In this document: positions 1 to 7,381 of the stretch, piece by piece | Layout: each line of letters opens with the position of its first letter | Numbering within the stretch: position 1 is the first letter of the stretch | Assembly: GCA_002726865.1 (NCBI GenBank) | Contig: PBSW01000007.1 | Location: forward strand, 1 to 16,510 | Reading direction: 5' to 3' | DNA from: Candidatus Bathyarchaeota archaeon | Lineage (GTDB): Archaea; Thermoproteota; Bathyarchaeia; TCS64 | DNA: 16,510 bases | The notes under the pieces: generated by a model | The model's input: only the letters and a program-made list of their open reading frames with translations | Databases searched by the model: none | What the model was told of the DNA's origin: nothing | Translations under genes and position numbers: made by a program

Positions 1-105
1 GTTCATGTGGAACAACTCTTTTTAATGAGAATATAAAGAAAATAATTATATATAAATGTTTTTGTAATCCTCTCCGCACTAAAATCAGTTACTCCACAAA
101 ATTAT

Positions 106-365
106 TTAGATTTCTTGCTCCCTTTCAAATAAGTTCATAACTCTTCCATGTCTTTCAATCTCCTTCTCTTCTTTAATTTTTGGTAAGGACTCCCCTAATA
201 GTTCAGGCTTCTAAGAACTCAGTCCAGCGCTTTTCATTCTCCTTCTCTTCTTCCATAGTCTCCAGCGCGCGAGTGGCTTCTTCCTTAATATCGTCTTCAA
301 CATTGTTCAAAGCTGCTCGAATTATCCATTCATCTTTCTTATTTCCGCCGCTTTTATCGACGTCC
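106..365 (-). pseudogene. Unidentified charged C-terminal gene fragment, frameshifted
   Basis: On the minus strand an open stretch runs from about 365 to a TGA at 203-205. It encodes a very acidic and basic, helix-like segment containing DEWIIRAALNNVEDDIKEE and the end TEFLEA. Shifting frame at about 203 continues it as PELLGESLPKIKEEKE, ending EREQEI at a TAA at 106-108. The joined product would be an alpha-helical tail of about 85 residues. I do not recognise the family. It directly follows the broken URO-D remnant, so it may be the tail of a neighbouring gene joined by deletion. The plus-strand reading of this region is rich in Ser, Phe and Arg and looks like antisense noise. Confidence 0.35.
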
Positions 366-604
366 CAGCGGCGGCACCCCGTGGTCTACCGATGGGAAGT
401 GCCCCCCTGTTCCAGCAGAAATGGCGCCTTGGACATAACCTCCTGGCGTATGACTTCCTTCCTTTTGATAAGCGCCCGCTTGTCTATAGCGCCGCCAATT
501 GTCAGATTCTCGCCATATTTCTTCCTGATGGTAACAGCATCATTTCCAGCGGCTACCTCTAGAGGCTAGACAAAATTGATTCCACACTCCAGCCAGAAGG
601 GAAT
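366..604 (-). pseudogene. Broken uroporphyrinogen decarboxylase-family (MtaA-like) methyltransferase, C-terminal part
   Basis: Read on the minus strand, this encodes IPFWLECGINFV, an in-frame TAG, then PLEVAAGNDAVTIRKKYGEN, GGAIDKRALIKRKEVI and FLLEQGG. After a one-base frameshift it continues HFPSVDHGVPP. This order (W-ECGIN, P-EVAAG-D, GGIDKR-L, GG-PS-DH-VPP) is the C-terminal half of URO-D-fold proteins that accompany corrinoid-dependent methyltransferases, from established family knowledge. The N-terminal half is missing and the last residues are replaced by GRR-stop. The amber codon, the frameshift and the truncation together mark a dead gene. Its upstream edge abuts a corrinoid-protein fragment in another frame, which implies a deletion junction at about 602-606. 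Confidence 0.7.
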
Positions 605-605
605 G

Positions 606-704
606 AGCTCGCATTGAGATTAATATCTCAGGCAGATAGGCCTGTCCATCTTTGAATAGCTTCCCCAAGGTGTGTATGCCAGGTACGATCCCAATAAGTC
701 GTGG
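606..704 (-). pseudogene. Fragment of a corrinoid (B12-binding) methyltransferase protein
   Basis: The minus strand encodes LIGIVPGIHTLGKLFKDGQ followed by AYLPEILISMRA. This resembles the N-terminal helical B12-binding methyltransferase domain of MtbC/MttC-type corrinoid proteins, whose typical pattern is a GM-VVG-KF--G--F-PE-L-SA-AM run. Only about 33 residues survive, and the His-containing cobalamin-binding domain expected downstream is absent. Instead the reading passes straight into a URO-D-family remnant. Both families normally sit in the same methyltransferase operons, so this is best explained as an internally deleted methyl-transfer cluster. Assignment rests on motif resemblance over a short span. 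Confidence 0.6.
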
Positions 705-830
705 TAGTATTAGATAGTATTAAGGTTAGCTGCGAATTAGCTTTGAAACGAGTTTCGCACATGCCTAAGAGTTAGGATTGAGAAAGGAACAGTTTACTTT
801 CCATCCGTTGGCGTGAAATAATACACCAAT

Positions 831-1478
831 ATGCATATTAGGCAACCAAATCAAACTGAGGTAAATGCTGCGGTCATCAAGTTGAAAAAGCGCGCCCCAA
901 AGCTAGCTGAGGTGATTGCTCGGATAGGCCCTTGCCGTCTTGAGTGCCGTGAACAGGGATTGGCCGCCCTGGTATACTCGGTGATAGGGCAGCAACTTTC
1001 CAACAGCTCTGCCCGGGCGATTCGCTCAAGGTTTGACAGCCTCTTTGAAAATGATGGCATCGAGCCTCGACGTCTGGCCGGAACCAGCGAGGAGGAACTC
1101 AGAAAGACAGGTCTGTCTCTGGCGAAGGGAAGGTGCTTGCGCAGCCTTGCCCAACATGTCTTATCAGGTAAGATTAATTTCCTTAAGCTCGAGGCGATTG
1201 ATGATGAAGCCGTAATTAGTACCTTGACTCAGGTAAAAGGTATTGGGCGATGGACGGCCGAGATGTATCTGATGTTCTCACTAGGACGACTCGATGTATT
1301 CCCCATTGATGATTTGGCCATCCGTACTGCCATGTCCCGTATTTACGGTCTCCCTGAGACAGGTTTCCTTGCTTTGGCTAGGCAGACCGCGGAGCAATGG
1401 CGACCTTATCGTACCATTGCCTGCTGGTATCTCTACCGCTATCTAGATATGCTTCGCGGCCGTGGGAAACAAGCATAA
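831..1478 (+). CDS. alkA: DNA-3-methyladenine glycosylase, AlkA type (HhH-GPD)
   Basis: This is a base-excision repair enzyme that removes alkylated purines from DNA. The 215-residue protein is a helix-hairpin-helix glycosylase. An early segment reads VYSVIGQQLSNSSARAI (residues 48-64). The hairpin TLTQVKGIGRWTAEM lies at 131-145, and FPIDDLAIRTA at 157-167 carries the expected catalytic Asp (Asp161, equivalent to Asp238 of E. coli AlkA). The four cysteines of an iron-sulfur cluster, as in Nth/MutY, are absent. It is shorter than E. coli AlkA (282 residues) because it lacks that N-terminal domain, as do many bacterial homologues. The ATG follows an in-frame TAA by only three codons, which fixes the longest start. 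No Shine-Dalgarno sequence is evident. It appears to be a single-gene unit. Confidence 0.85.
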   Translation: MHIRQPNQTEVNAAVIKLKKRAPKLAEVIARIGPCRLECREQGLAALVYSVIGQQLSNSSARAIRSRFDSLFENDGIEPRRLAGTSEEELRKTGLSLAKGRCLRSLAQHVLSGKINFLKLEAIDDEAVISTLTQVKGIGRWTAEMYLMFSLGRLDVFPIDDLAIRTAMSRIYGLPETGFLALARQTAEQWRPYRTIACWYLYRYLDMLRGRGKQA

Positions 1479-1483
1479 ATAAC

Positions 1484-1501
1484 ATCAGGTGATAACCTGA
1501 T
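1484..1501. repeat. Short inverted repeat downstream of alkA
   Basis: ATCAGGT and ACCTGAT form a perfect 7-bp inverted repeat around a 4-base loop, beginning 5 nt after the glycosylase stop codon. It could be a weak transcription end signal or a protein-binding site. No T-run follows, so it is not a classical intrinsic terminator. Confidence 0.35.
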
Positions 1502-1612
1502 CTATTAGGAGTAGGTATTATAACATGGATGAGTAACTAGCAAAAGAAATAAAGAATACAATTGCAACTGCTATTATAAAATTCTTTGCACCCTCCATGA
1601 TGACCGTGCCTG

Positions 1613-1642
1613 TTGACATACCCTGAGTTGTTATAGTATTCT
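1613..1642 (+). promoter_or_regulatory. Candidate sigma-70-type promoter for acs
   Basis: A perfect TTGACA at 1613-1618 is followed after 18 nt by TATTCT at 1637-1642 (4 of 6 matches to TATAAT). It lies about 75 nt upstream of the acetyl-CoA synthetase start. A small palindrome, TGAC-tgaa-GTCA, lies between it and the gene and could be an operator. This is a sequence match only. Confidence 0.35.
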
Positions 1643-1717
1643 TTCTTTCATTACTGACTGAAGTCACTAAGTAACGGTGCTATTCCACAATTATTCCAGT
1701 GCGGGAGGTAAAGCATC

Positions 1718-3463
1718 ATGGATTACCCTGAAATTACCAAGCCTAACGTAGATCAGATGCCAGTAAGGCCTAATCTAGACCACCAATCTCGCTTAATTAG
1801 TAGCTTTGACTGGACTCAAATAGAGAGGGAATTGGGAATCCAGAATCGTGAAGAGCTAAACTTGGCTCATTTGGCTTTTGATCGGCATGCCAAGTCACAT
1901 CGCAGGGATAAGGTAGCCCTCTATTGGGAAGGGAAAAATGGTGAGATGGAAAGCTATACTTTTAGTGAACTATCCATGCTCACCAACAAGTTCGCTAATG
2001 TCCTAGTAGGGCTGGGGCTAGTAAAAGGTGATCGAGTATTTACCTTTATGGGGCGTATTCCAGAAGTATACATTGCATTGTTTGGCAGTCTTAAGTTTGG
2101 CGCTATCGTTGGGCCTCTTTTCGCCGACTTTGGACCGGACCCAGTAAGGGACCGCTTACAGGATAGCGGAGCCAAAGTACTCGTTACCACCCCAGCATTA
2201 CGAGATCACATCGCCTCTATCCTTCCTGAACTGACGGACCTCAAACATTTGATTACTGTAGAGAGAGATGGCAAATACGTAGGTCAGGCTGGAGACCTAA
2301 ATTATCAGGAGCTCATGTCCGGCGCCTCTGTTGACTTTCCTAACATCCGCACAGGAGCAGACGACTATTCAATAATGCATTATACTTCCGGCACCACGGG
2401 AAAACCCAAAGGTGCCGTCCATGTTCACTATGCTGCCATCCAGCACTACGTAACCGGTAAATGGGTGCTGGATTTCCATGAAGATGATGTCTACTGGTGT
2501 ACCGCCGACCCGGGATGGGTCACCGGGACATCCTACGGGATGTTAGCTCCTTGGACCAATGGCGTATCCCAGGTTGTCTACGAAGGCGGCTTCCGGGCCA
2601 GTGCCTGGTATTCCATTATCAATAAGTATAAGGTGTCTGTGTGGTATACTGCCCCTACTGCCATACGTATGCTCATGAAGGCTGGAGAGAAGGTTGTCGG
2701 CCAACACGACCTCAGCAGTCTACGTCACATTTGCTCTGTGGGAGAGCCGTTGAATCCGGAAGCGGTAGTGTGGGGTCTGAAAGCATTCCACCAGGCTATA
2801 CACGATAACTGGTGGCAGACGGAGACGGGAGCTATCCTCATTGCTAATTATCCCTTTATGAAGGTGTGTCCCGGTTCCATGGGTCGGCCGATCCCTGGCA
2901 TCACAGCTACCATATTAGATGCTAATTACAATGAGATGCCACCCGGAAAAGAGGGGTACTTGGCTATCCGGCCAGGCTGGCCCTCCATGTTCCGTACTTA
3001 CTGGAATAACCCTGATCTTTATAAATCACGCTTCCAGAATGGGTGGTACATTACCGGCGATAATGCTCGCCGGGATATCGATGGCTATTTCTGGTTCGTG
3101 GGTCGTGCCGACGATGTCATCAACACCGCCGGCCATTTAGTGGGGCCTTTTGAAGTAGAGAGCGTTCTTATCGCGCATCCCGCCGTGGCTGAGGCAGGTG
3201 TCATCGGAAAGCCAGACCCAATAGCTATGGAGGTGGTAAAGGCCTTTGTAGCTCTTAATGACGGATACCAGCCAACCAGTGAACTGCGCCGAGAGCTAAC
3301 GCGGTTTGCCCGCCAGAAGCTTAGGGCAGCTGTCGCACCACGCGAGATAGAGTTTGTTGCTTCCTTACCTAAGACTCGCAGTGGTAAGATAATGCGTCGT
3401 TTACTTAAAGCTCAAGAGTTAGGCCAGCCTCTTGGTGATACGTCCACCTTGGAGGACTACTAA
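1718..3463 (+). CDS. acsA: Acetyl-CoA synthetase (AMP-forming)
   Basis: It activates acetate with ATP and CoA to acetyl-CoA via acetyl-AMP in the cytoplasm. The 581-residue protein has all adenylate-forming landmarks: P-loop YTSGTTGKPKG (222-232), the acetate-pocket and motif region DNWWQTETG (363-371), NGWYITGD (441-448), GRADDVINTAGH (462-473), and the C-terminal PKTRSGKIMRR with catalytic, acetylatable Lys557. The tandem Trp in NWWQTE matches true acetyl-CoA synthetases, where it restricts the pocket to acetate. Length is close to the Bacillus AcsA subtype (about 570) rather than the roughly 650-residue enterobacterial Acs. GGGAGG lies 9 nt before the ATG. The next gene follows in the same direction after 61 nt and uses acetyl-CoA, so the two probably form an operon. 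Propionate could be an alternative substrate. Confidence 0.9.
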   Translation: MDYPEITKPNVDQMPVRPNLDHQSRLISSFDWTQIERELGIQNREELNLAHLAFDRHAKSHRRDKVALYWEGKNGEMESYTFSELSMLTNKFANVLVGLGLVKGDRVFTFMGRIPEVYIALFGSLKFGAIVGPLFADFGPDPVRDRLQDSGAKVLVTTPALRDHIASILPELTDLKHLITVERDGKYVGQAGDLNYQELMSGASVDFPNIRTGADDYSIMHYTSGTTGKPKGAVHVHYAAIQHYVTGKWVLDFHEDDVYWCTADPGWVTGTSYGMLAPWTNGVSQVVYEGGFRASAWYSIINKYKVSVWYTAPTAIRMLMKAGEKVVGQHDLSSLRHICSVGEPLNPEAVVWGLKAFHQAIHDNWWQTETGAILIANYPFMKVCPGSMGRPIPGITATILDANYNEMPPGKEGYLAIRPGWPSMFRTYWNNPDLYKSRFQNGWYITGDNARRDIDGYFWFVGRADDVINTAGHLVGPFEVESVLIAHPAVAEAGVIGKPDPIAMEVVKAFVALNDGYQPTSELRRELTRFARQKLRAAVAPREIEFVASLPKTRSGKIMRRLLKAQELGQPLGDTSTLEDY

Positions 3464-3524
3464 TGGTGGATAGCCAATAATTGATCAGCGGGTGAATGAG
3501 TTACTCTTGGTAAGGAGGAAAGAA

Positions 3525-4907
3525 ATGCAAAGTTACCAAGTGAATCCAGCTCGGAAATACTTTAATTTTGGAGGAAGAGTCCCCCCCATACAGCTTGAGG
3601 AGTCTCCAGCTGAGATGCCTATCCCCGGACCTCATACTCACCCCAAACTGATCACTGATACCACCATGCGGGATGGCGCCCAAGACCCTTGCTTTGCCAC
3701 CTTTCCTAATGAAGCCAAACTGGAATACTTCGACCTGCTCCACTCGCTGGATAATGGTACTGGGATTATCGATGCTGTGGAAGTGTTTATTTACCAAAAG
3801 CGCGACCTGTGGACGTTAGAGAAGCTGCTAGAGCGGGGATATAAATTCCCGCGGGTGACCACTTGGACCCGGGCCACCCCTAAAGATATCAAGGATTTAG
3901 TACAGGTATCAGGAGGAAAAGTCGCCGAGACCGGAATGCTGGCTTCATGCTCTGACCATCACATTTTTGACAGGCTGGGCTTTCGTAGTAAAGAGGAGGC
4001 CATAGAAAAGTACATGGCTCCCATCTTGACCGCCTGCGAATATGACATCACTCCCCGTGTCCATTTGGAAGATGCCTCCCGGTCAGATGTAGAGGGCTGG
4101 GTGCTACCGTTTGTATGCCGGGTTATGGAGGAAACAAAAGGCAGGGCTCGCTTCAGGATCTGCGATACCCTTGGTATAGGGGTACCTGATCCTTATGCTG
4201 CCCTTCCTCTGGGTATTCCACGGCTAATTTCCACAATTTACGGAGTTTCAGGAGCGGAACTGGAGTTTCATGGGCACAACGATTTAGGCTATGCTACCGC
4301 CAACAGCACAGCAGCCTTTCACTATGGTTGTAAAAGGGTCAACGTAACTTTTGCGGGCCTTGGGGAGCGTACGGGAAATACCGCGCTGGAACAAGTCTTG
4401 GTTAACTACGTTCGTGAGTATCCTGATCCTGGGCTTAAGTTGGAAGTACTGGGGGAGATAGCTGAGCTGATCCAGGCCAAGGTGGTCTCCATCCCCCAGA
4501 AGCTTCCCATCGTGGGGAGTAATATTTTTACCACTCAGGCTGGACTTCACCAGACCGGGATACAACGTCAAGCCGAAGCACTAGGGGGACTGATATATCT
4601 ACCATTCGATTCAGAGTTAGTCGGCCGCCAAGGGGTGGAACTCAATCGTATCGGTGCCCTTTCCGGAATGGATGGGATCATTTCGGTGCTTAATCGCTAC
4701 CACGAGGCCATTGGTGCTGATAGACAGCGGTTTACTGGCGTCAGTAAACTGATAAAGCATATATATGACCGAATTCACGAGGCGTACGACGGACAATATG
4801 ACCAGACCCAGGACAGCTATGTGGGGTATCGAGCCACTTTCTTCGAGGTGGAGGAATTGGTCCGGATGGCTGATCAAATTCAAGCGGGACAATTGAAAAA
4901 CCCTTAA
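3525..4907 (+). CDS. Re-citrate synthase-like DRE-TIM metallolyase (homocitrate/isopropylmalate synthase family)
   Basis: It is predicted to condense acetyl-CoA with oxaloacetate (Re-face) to citrate, replacing the ordinary Si-citrate synthase in some anaerobes. The 460-residue protein has the DTTMRDGAQD motif (45-54) with the catalytic Arg and metal-binding Asp, CDT (213-215), and the metal ligands HGHND (249-253). GLGERTGNT (278-286) and TQAGLHQTG (337-345) follow. It lacks the leucine-binding regulatory domain of LeuA. Length and the N-terminal FNFGGRVPPIQL segment fit the Clostridium kluyveri/Dehalococcoides Re-citrate synthase group as I remember it. The longer frame begins at a GTG at 3492, but AAGGAGG at 3512-3518 sits 6 nt before the ATG at 3525, so I chose that start. 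Adjacency to acetyl-CoA synthetase supports the role. Homocitrate synthase or another 2-oxoacid:acetyl-CoA synthase remains possible. Confidence 0.72.
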   Translation: MQSYQVNPARKYFNFGGRVPPIQLEESPAEMPIPGPHTHPKLITDTTMRDGAQDPCFATFPNEAKLEYFDLLHSLDNGTGIIDAVEVFIYQKRDLWTLEKLLERGYKFPRVTTWTRATPKDIKDLVQVSGGKVAETGMLASCSDHHIFDRLGFRSKEEAIEKYMAPILTACEYDITPRVHLEDASRSDVEGWVLPFVCRVMEETKGRARFRICDTLGIGVPDPYAALPLGIPRLISTIYGVSGAELEFHGHNDLGYATANSTAAFHYGCKRVNVTFAGLGERTGNTALEQVLVNYVREYPDPGLKLEVLGEIAELIQAKVVSIPQKLPIVGSNIFTTQAGLHQTGIQRQAEALGGLIYLPFDSELVGRQGVELNRIGALSGMDGIISVLNRYHEAIGADRQRFTGVSKLIKHIYDRIHEAYDGQYDQTQDSYVGYRATFFEVEELVRMADQIQAGQLKNP

Positions 4908-5342
4908 AAACATGTGCGACAAGACTTTGTGCTTACCACTAGACACACGTCTACCATTAGATTCCAGATTTGCGGTGGTAATTTATTATCCTTTCATAAA
5001 TTTGCGACTCTCGGGGTAATAGCATGCTCTCAAGATTGCGATTTACTAGAAAGATGGTAAAGGGGTAGCTAATCACTCAATAGGCGTATCGAGATGGTCA
5101 AAAGCTTGCTCCTAGACAAGGGCGGTAATTACAATCCCGACACCGCATGTTTTTATCGCTTCATGCGCCACCAGTGGTCTCCCTGACCTGCCCCCTAAAA
5201 AGAAGTCTAGGTGAAATGTTAGACTTTGCCCTGGAAAGCAAGGAGGGCAGGTCAATCTTTTTGGTGAAGAACCTGATAGTCAATGGCCACCTCATCTAAG
5301 GTGCCTGTGTAGTATTAGGAAGTGGAGCTAGGAGAAATATCC
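4908..5342. other. Gene-free stretch between convergent genes
   Basis: These 435 bases separate the convergent Re-citrate synthase-like and AOR genes. Apart from the 71-bp inverted-repeat element at 5184-5254 and a weak, bulged hairpin at 5285-5305 (GGCCACCT/AGGTGCC), I see no gene, tRNA or classical terminator. A 30-codon frame starting ATGGTCAAAAGC, from about 5094 into the relic, has no recognisable product. Confidence 0.5.
5184..5254 (+). mobile_element. 71-bp IS3-like terminal-repeat relic (MITE-like)
   Basis: The segment begins TGACCTGCCC and ends GGGCAGGTCA, a perfect 10-bp terminal inverted repeat with TG...CA ends. Its left 40 bases resemble the left end of the IS3 remnant at 7382: both start TGAC-TG-CCCC and both carry ATGTTAGA about 31-33 bases in. 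The simplest reading is an IS3-family element whose interior was deleted, leaving only its ends. No target-site duplication is visible. The large spacing between arms argues against a terminator. Confidence 0.5.
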
Positions 5343-7244
5343 TTACAACTTTGCTAGAGTTCCAAGGCCTAATTGCTGAAGTTTCTCTTTTGTGGGTACG
5401 CCTGTTTCTTTATTCCAGCTCCTGGCCTCATAATATTCATCTAACATCTGGTCGTATTCTTTGATTTCGCATTCCTCTACTGAGGAATGCTCCCCAAATT
5501 CTGGTATTTGGCGAGCTCTTTCCGGTATGTAGTCATCCTTCCTCCTGACCCCTTCTCTGGCATTGAACATTCTTTGCAGATTGTACACGCGTTCACCTAT
5601 ATTTAAAAGTTCTGCCTCATCTATATCCCAGCCAGTTAACGATGAGATGAGTTCGGCAAGCTCCGGTAGATGTAAACCATTGTATACATAAAACTTACAT
5701 ATTCCGAGAATGTCGGGCAGTATACCAAAATCTTGGAGCAGTTTGGTAATTTTCCCCTTGCCTTCTTCCGAATGATTACCTATGGTTTCAGGGTCGGGAG
5801 CCCCAAAGGGTACCAGCCCGAAATCATTCTTGAGGCTGTCATAAGCCATGCCTTCCAAGGGATGAATATGGCACATACCTCTATTGGCTGTACCATACAT
5901 TATGGCAAGTGCTTTTCCAGATCTACCATCGTGCGCTGGTCCCTCAAGACCTTTAACCTCCATAGCTAGCATCTCTGAACCTTTGCCAATTTGCTGAGAG
6001 GCACGCCTAGTTCCCTCACCTAAAATTCCACCAATACCTTGCCTATTAGCTATTCTCCGCACTAATTCCACTATGGTCTCCGCATCCCCCCAAGAGAGAG
6101 CTAAACCATCCGTCTCTTCTCGGTAAATAATGCCTTGCTCGTAACAGTCCATCGCAAAGGCAATGACACCACCTGTAGATATTGTATCTAGACCATATTC
6201 ATTACATAAGTACGTAGCGTGTACCGCAGCATCCATATCATCATTTAACACAAAAAAGGTAAAAGCGCAGATACTTTCGTACTCTGAGCCTTCATGCACA
6301 GGAGTTTTCCATTTGCCAGATTCTACTCTGGCAATCCTACCGCAGCGCAGGACGCATCCTTTGTAACACGAGTTAGCCCTTAAAAGATTTGCGTTTTCAA
6401 AGTGAGCGTAAAGTTCCTCTCCTTTTCCCCACGAATTGGATCTCCAATTCTTCGTTGGGATGTCACCAAGACCATCGCACGATGGTATGTCCCCTGTAGT
6501 ACCCCCTGGGGCCATACCTTCTCCATTTGTTGCATCAAGAACCTTTTTATTTCCTGCTCGAACCGCCTTGCGGAACCTTTCTGGTTCCGCAACAGGGATA
6601 TTTTCATTACCCTTGACCGCAATGGCGAGCAAGTTCTTGGAGCCCATTACTGCCCCAGCGCCACACCTACCAAATGCCCTCCCTCCTACCATTATGTTAG
6701 CAAATCTAACCAACGATTCTCCGGCAGGGCCAATAACTGCGGTTTCAAATTTTTCATCCTTAATCTCTTTTTTAATCAGTTCATTCTTTTGTGAGACTGT
6801 TTTACTTTTTAACCTTGTAGCTGATTTTATTTCAACCTTACCATTATTGATGACAATGCATTTTGGCCTTTTGGCCTTCCCTTCTATAACTAGAAAATCG
6901 TAGCCTGCTTTGCGTAAAGTGCCTCCCCACTCGCCCCCGCACTTTGCTTCACACCAAACGTCAGTGAGTGGTGATTTACAGCAGACTTCAGCAAATCCAG
7001 CCCCAGGGGCCATGGTGCCTGTCATAGGACCGGTAGTAAAGATTAACTTATTCTCGGAGCCTAATGGATCAATACCTCGCGGAATTTCCGCATACAGTAA
7101 TTTGGCTCCGTATCCGACCCCACCGAGATATTGCCTTAAGACCTTGGTATCAGTTTCTTCGACAAGAACTTTCTCCTCACTTAAGTTCACTCTTAGTAAT
7201 TTACCAGTGTACCCAAATAATTTTTCAGACCTTGCCGAGCACAT
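5343..7244 (-). CDS. aor: Aldehyde:ferredoxin oxidoreductase (tungsten-pterin enzyme)
   Basis: It is predicted to interconvert carboxylic acids and aldehydes using ferredoxin, with a tungsten or molybdenum bis-pterin and one [4Fe-4S] cluster, in the cytoplasm. The 633-residue length fits the family (about 600-630). Landmarks are GYTGKLLRVNL (11-21), TGPMTGT and the pterin-binding N-terminal domain with AEVCCKSPLT (85-94), FGRCGAGAVMGSKNL (191-205), cysteines 293, 297 and 301, NEYGLDTIS (348-356), and DILGIC with the fourth cluster cysteine, Cys516. The first cysteines are spaced CX3CX3C, whereas Pyrococcus AOR has CX2CX3C. The start is well supported: AAGGAGAG lies just upstream of the ATG, and a promoter and hairpin lie in the leader. 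No ferredoxin gene is adjacent. The natural aldehyde cannot be told from sequence; other AOR-family oxidoreductases are the alternative. Confidence 0.9.
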   Translation of the reverse strand: MCSARSEKLFGYTGKLLRVNLSEEKVLVEETDTKVLRQYLGGVGYGAKLLYAEIPRGIDPLGSENKLIFTTGPMTGTMAPGAGFAEVCCKSPLTDVWCEAKCGGEWGGTLRKAGYDFLVIEGKAKRPKCIVINNGKVEIKSATRLKSKTVSQKNELIKKEIKDEKFETAVIGPAGESLVRFANIMVGGRAFGRCGAGAVMGSKNLLAIAVKGNENIPVAEPERFRKAVRAGNKKVLDATNGEGMAPGGTTGDIPSCDGLGDIPTKNWRSNSWGKGEELYAHFENANLLRANSCYKGCVLRCGRIARVESGKWKTPVHEGSEYESICAFTFFVLNDDMDAAVHATYLCNEYGLDTISTGGVIAFAMDCYEQGIIYREETDGLALSWGDAETIVELVRRIANRQGIGGILGEGTRRASQQIGKGSEMLAMEVKGLEGPAHDGRSGKALAIMYGTANRGMCHIHPLEGMAYDSLKNDFGLVPFGAPDPETIGNHSEEGKGKITKLLQDFGILPDILGICKFYVYNGLHLPELAELISSLTGWDIDEAELLNIGERVYNLQRMFNAREGVRRKDDYIPERARQIPEFGEHSSVEECEIKEYDQMLDEYYEARSWNKETGVPTKEKLQQLGLGTLAKL

Positions 7245-7291
7245 CTCACTCTCCTTCCCTGTTGAGTTTAATCTTTTGTAATCAGCCGAAC

Positions 7292-7315
7292 TCAGGGGGC
7301 TGTGGATTCCCCTGA
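7292..7315 (-). promoter_or_regulatory. Leader hairpin or operator of the AOR gene
   Basis: TCAGGGG (7292-7298) and CCCCTGA (7309-7315) form a perfect 7-bp GC-rich inverted repeat around 10 bases. It sits just downstream of the predicted -10 box at 7327-7332 and upstream of the AOR ribosome site, so it would fall at the start of the transcript. It could be a repressor site or an RNA hairpin stabilising or attenuating the message. Confidence 0.4.
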
Positions 7316-7326
7316 CTTAGTATCTA

Positions 7327-7355
7327 ACTTTAGGCCATGCTCTGATTTTTGTCAA
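7327..7355 (-). promoter_or_regulatory. Sigma-70-type promoter of the AOR gene
   Basis: On the minus strand a perfect TTGACA (7350-7355) is followed after exactly 17 nt by TAAAGT (7327-7332; 4 of 6 matches to TATAAT). It lies about 85 nt from the AOR start, with no other gene between. The perfect -35 and ideal spacing make this the best promoter match in the window. Confidence 0.5.
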
Positions 7356-7381
7356 TCTCTCGTAAAGGGTATTAGTTCATG

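Noticed and set aside
180..569. 129-codon plus-strand open frame at the left end
   Set aside because: Its product is Ser/Phe/Arg-rich with no family resemblance, and the minus strand of the same DNA carries clear URO-D motifs, so it is antisense shadow.
5184..5254. Inverted repeat as an intrinsic terminator between convergent genes
   Set aside because: The arms are separated by about 50 bases, and the ends match an IS3-type terminus, so a mobile-element relic fits better.
6402..7281. Overlapping plus-strand open frames of 123-155 codons opposite the AOR gene
   Set aside because: They are antisense to a full-length, motif-complete AOR gene and show no recognisable protein features.
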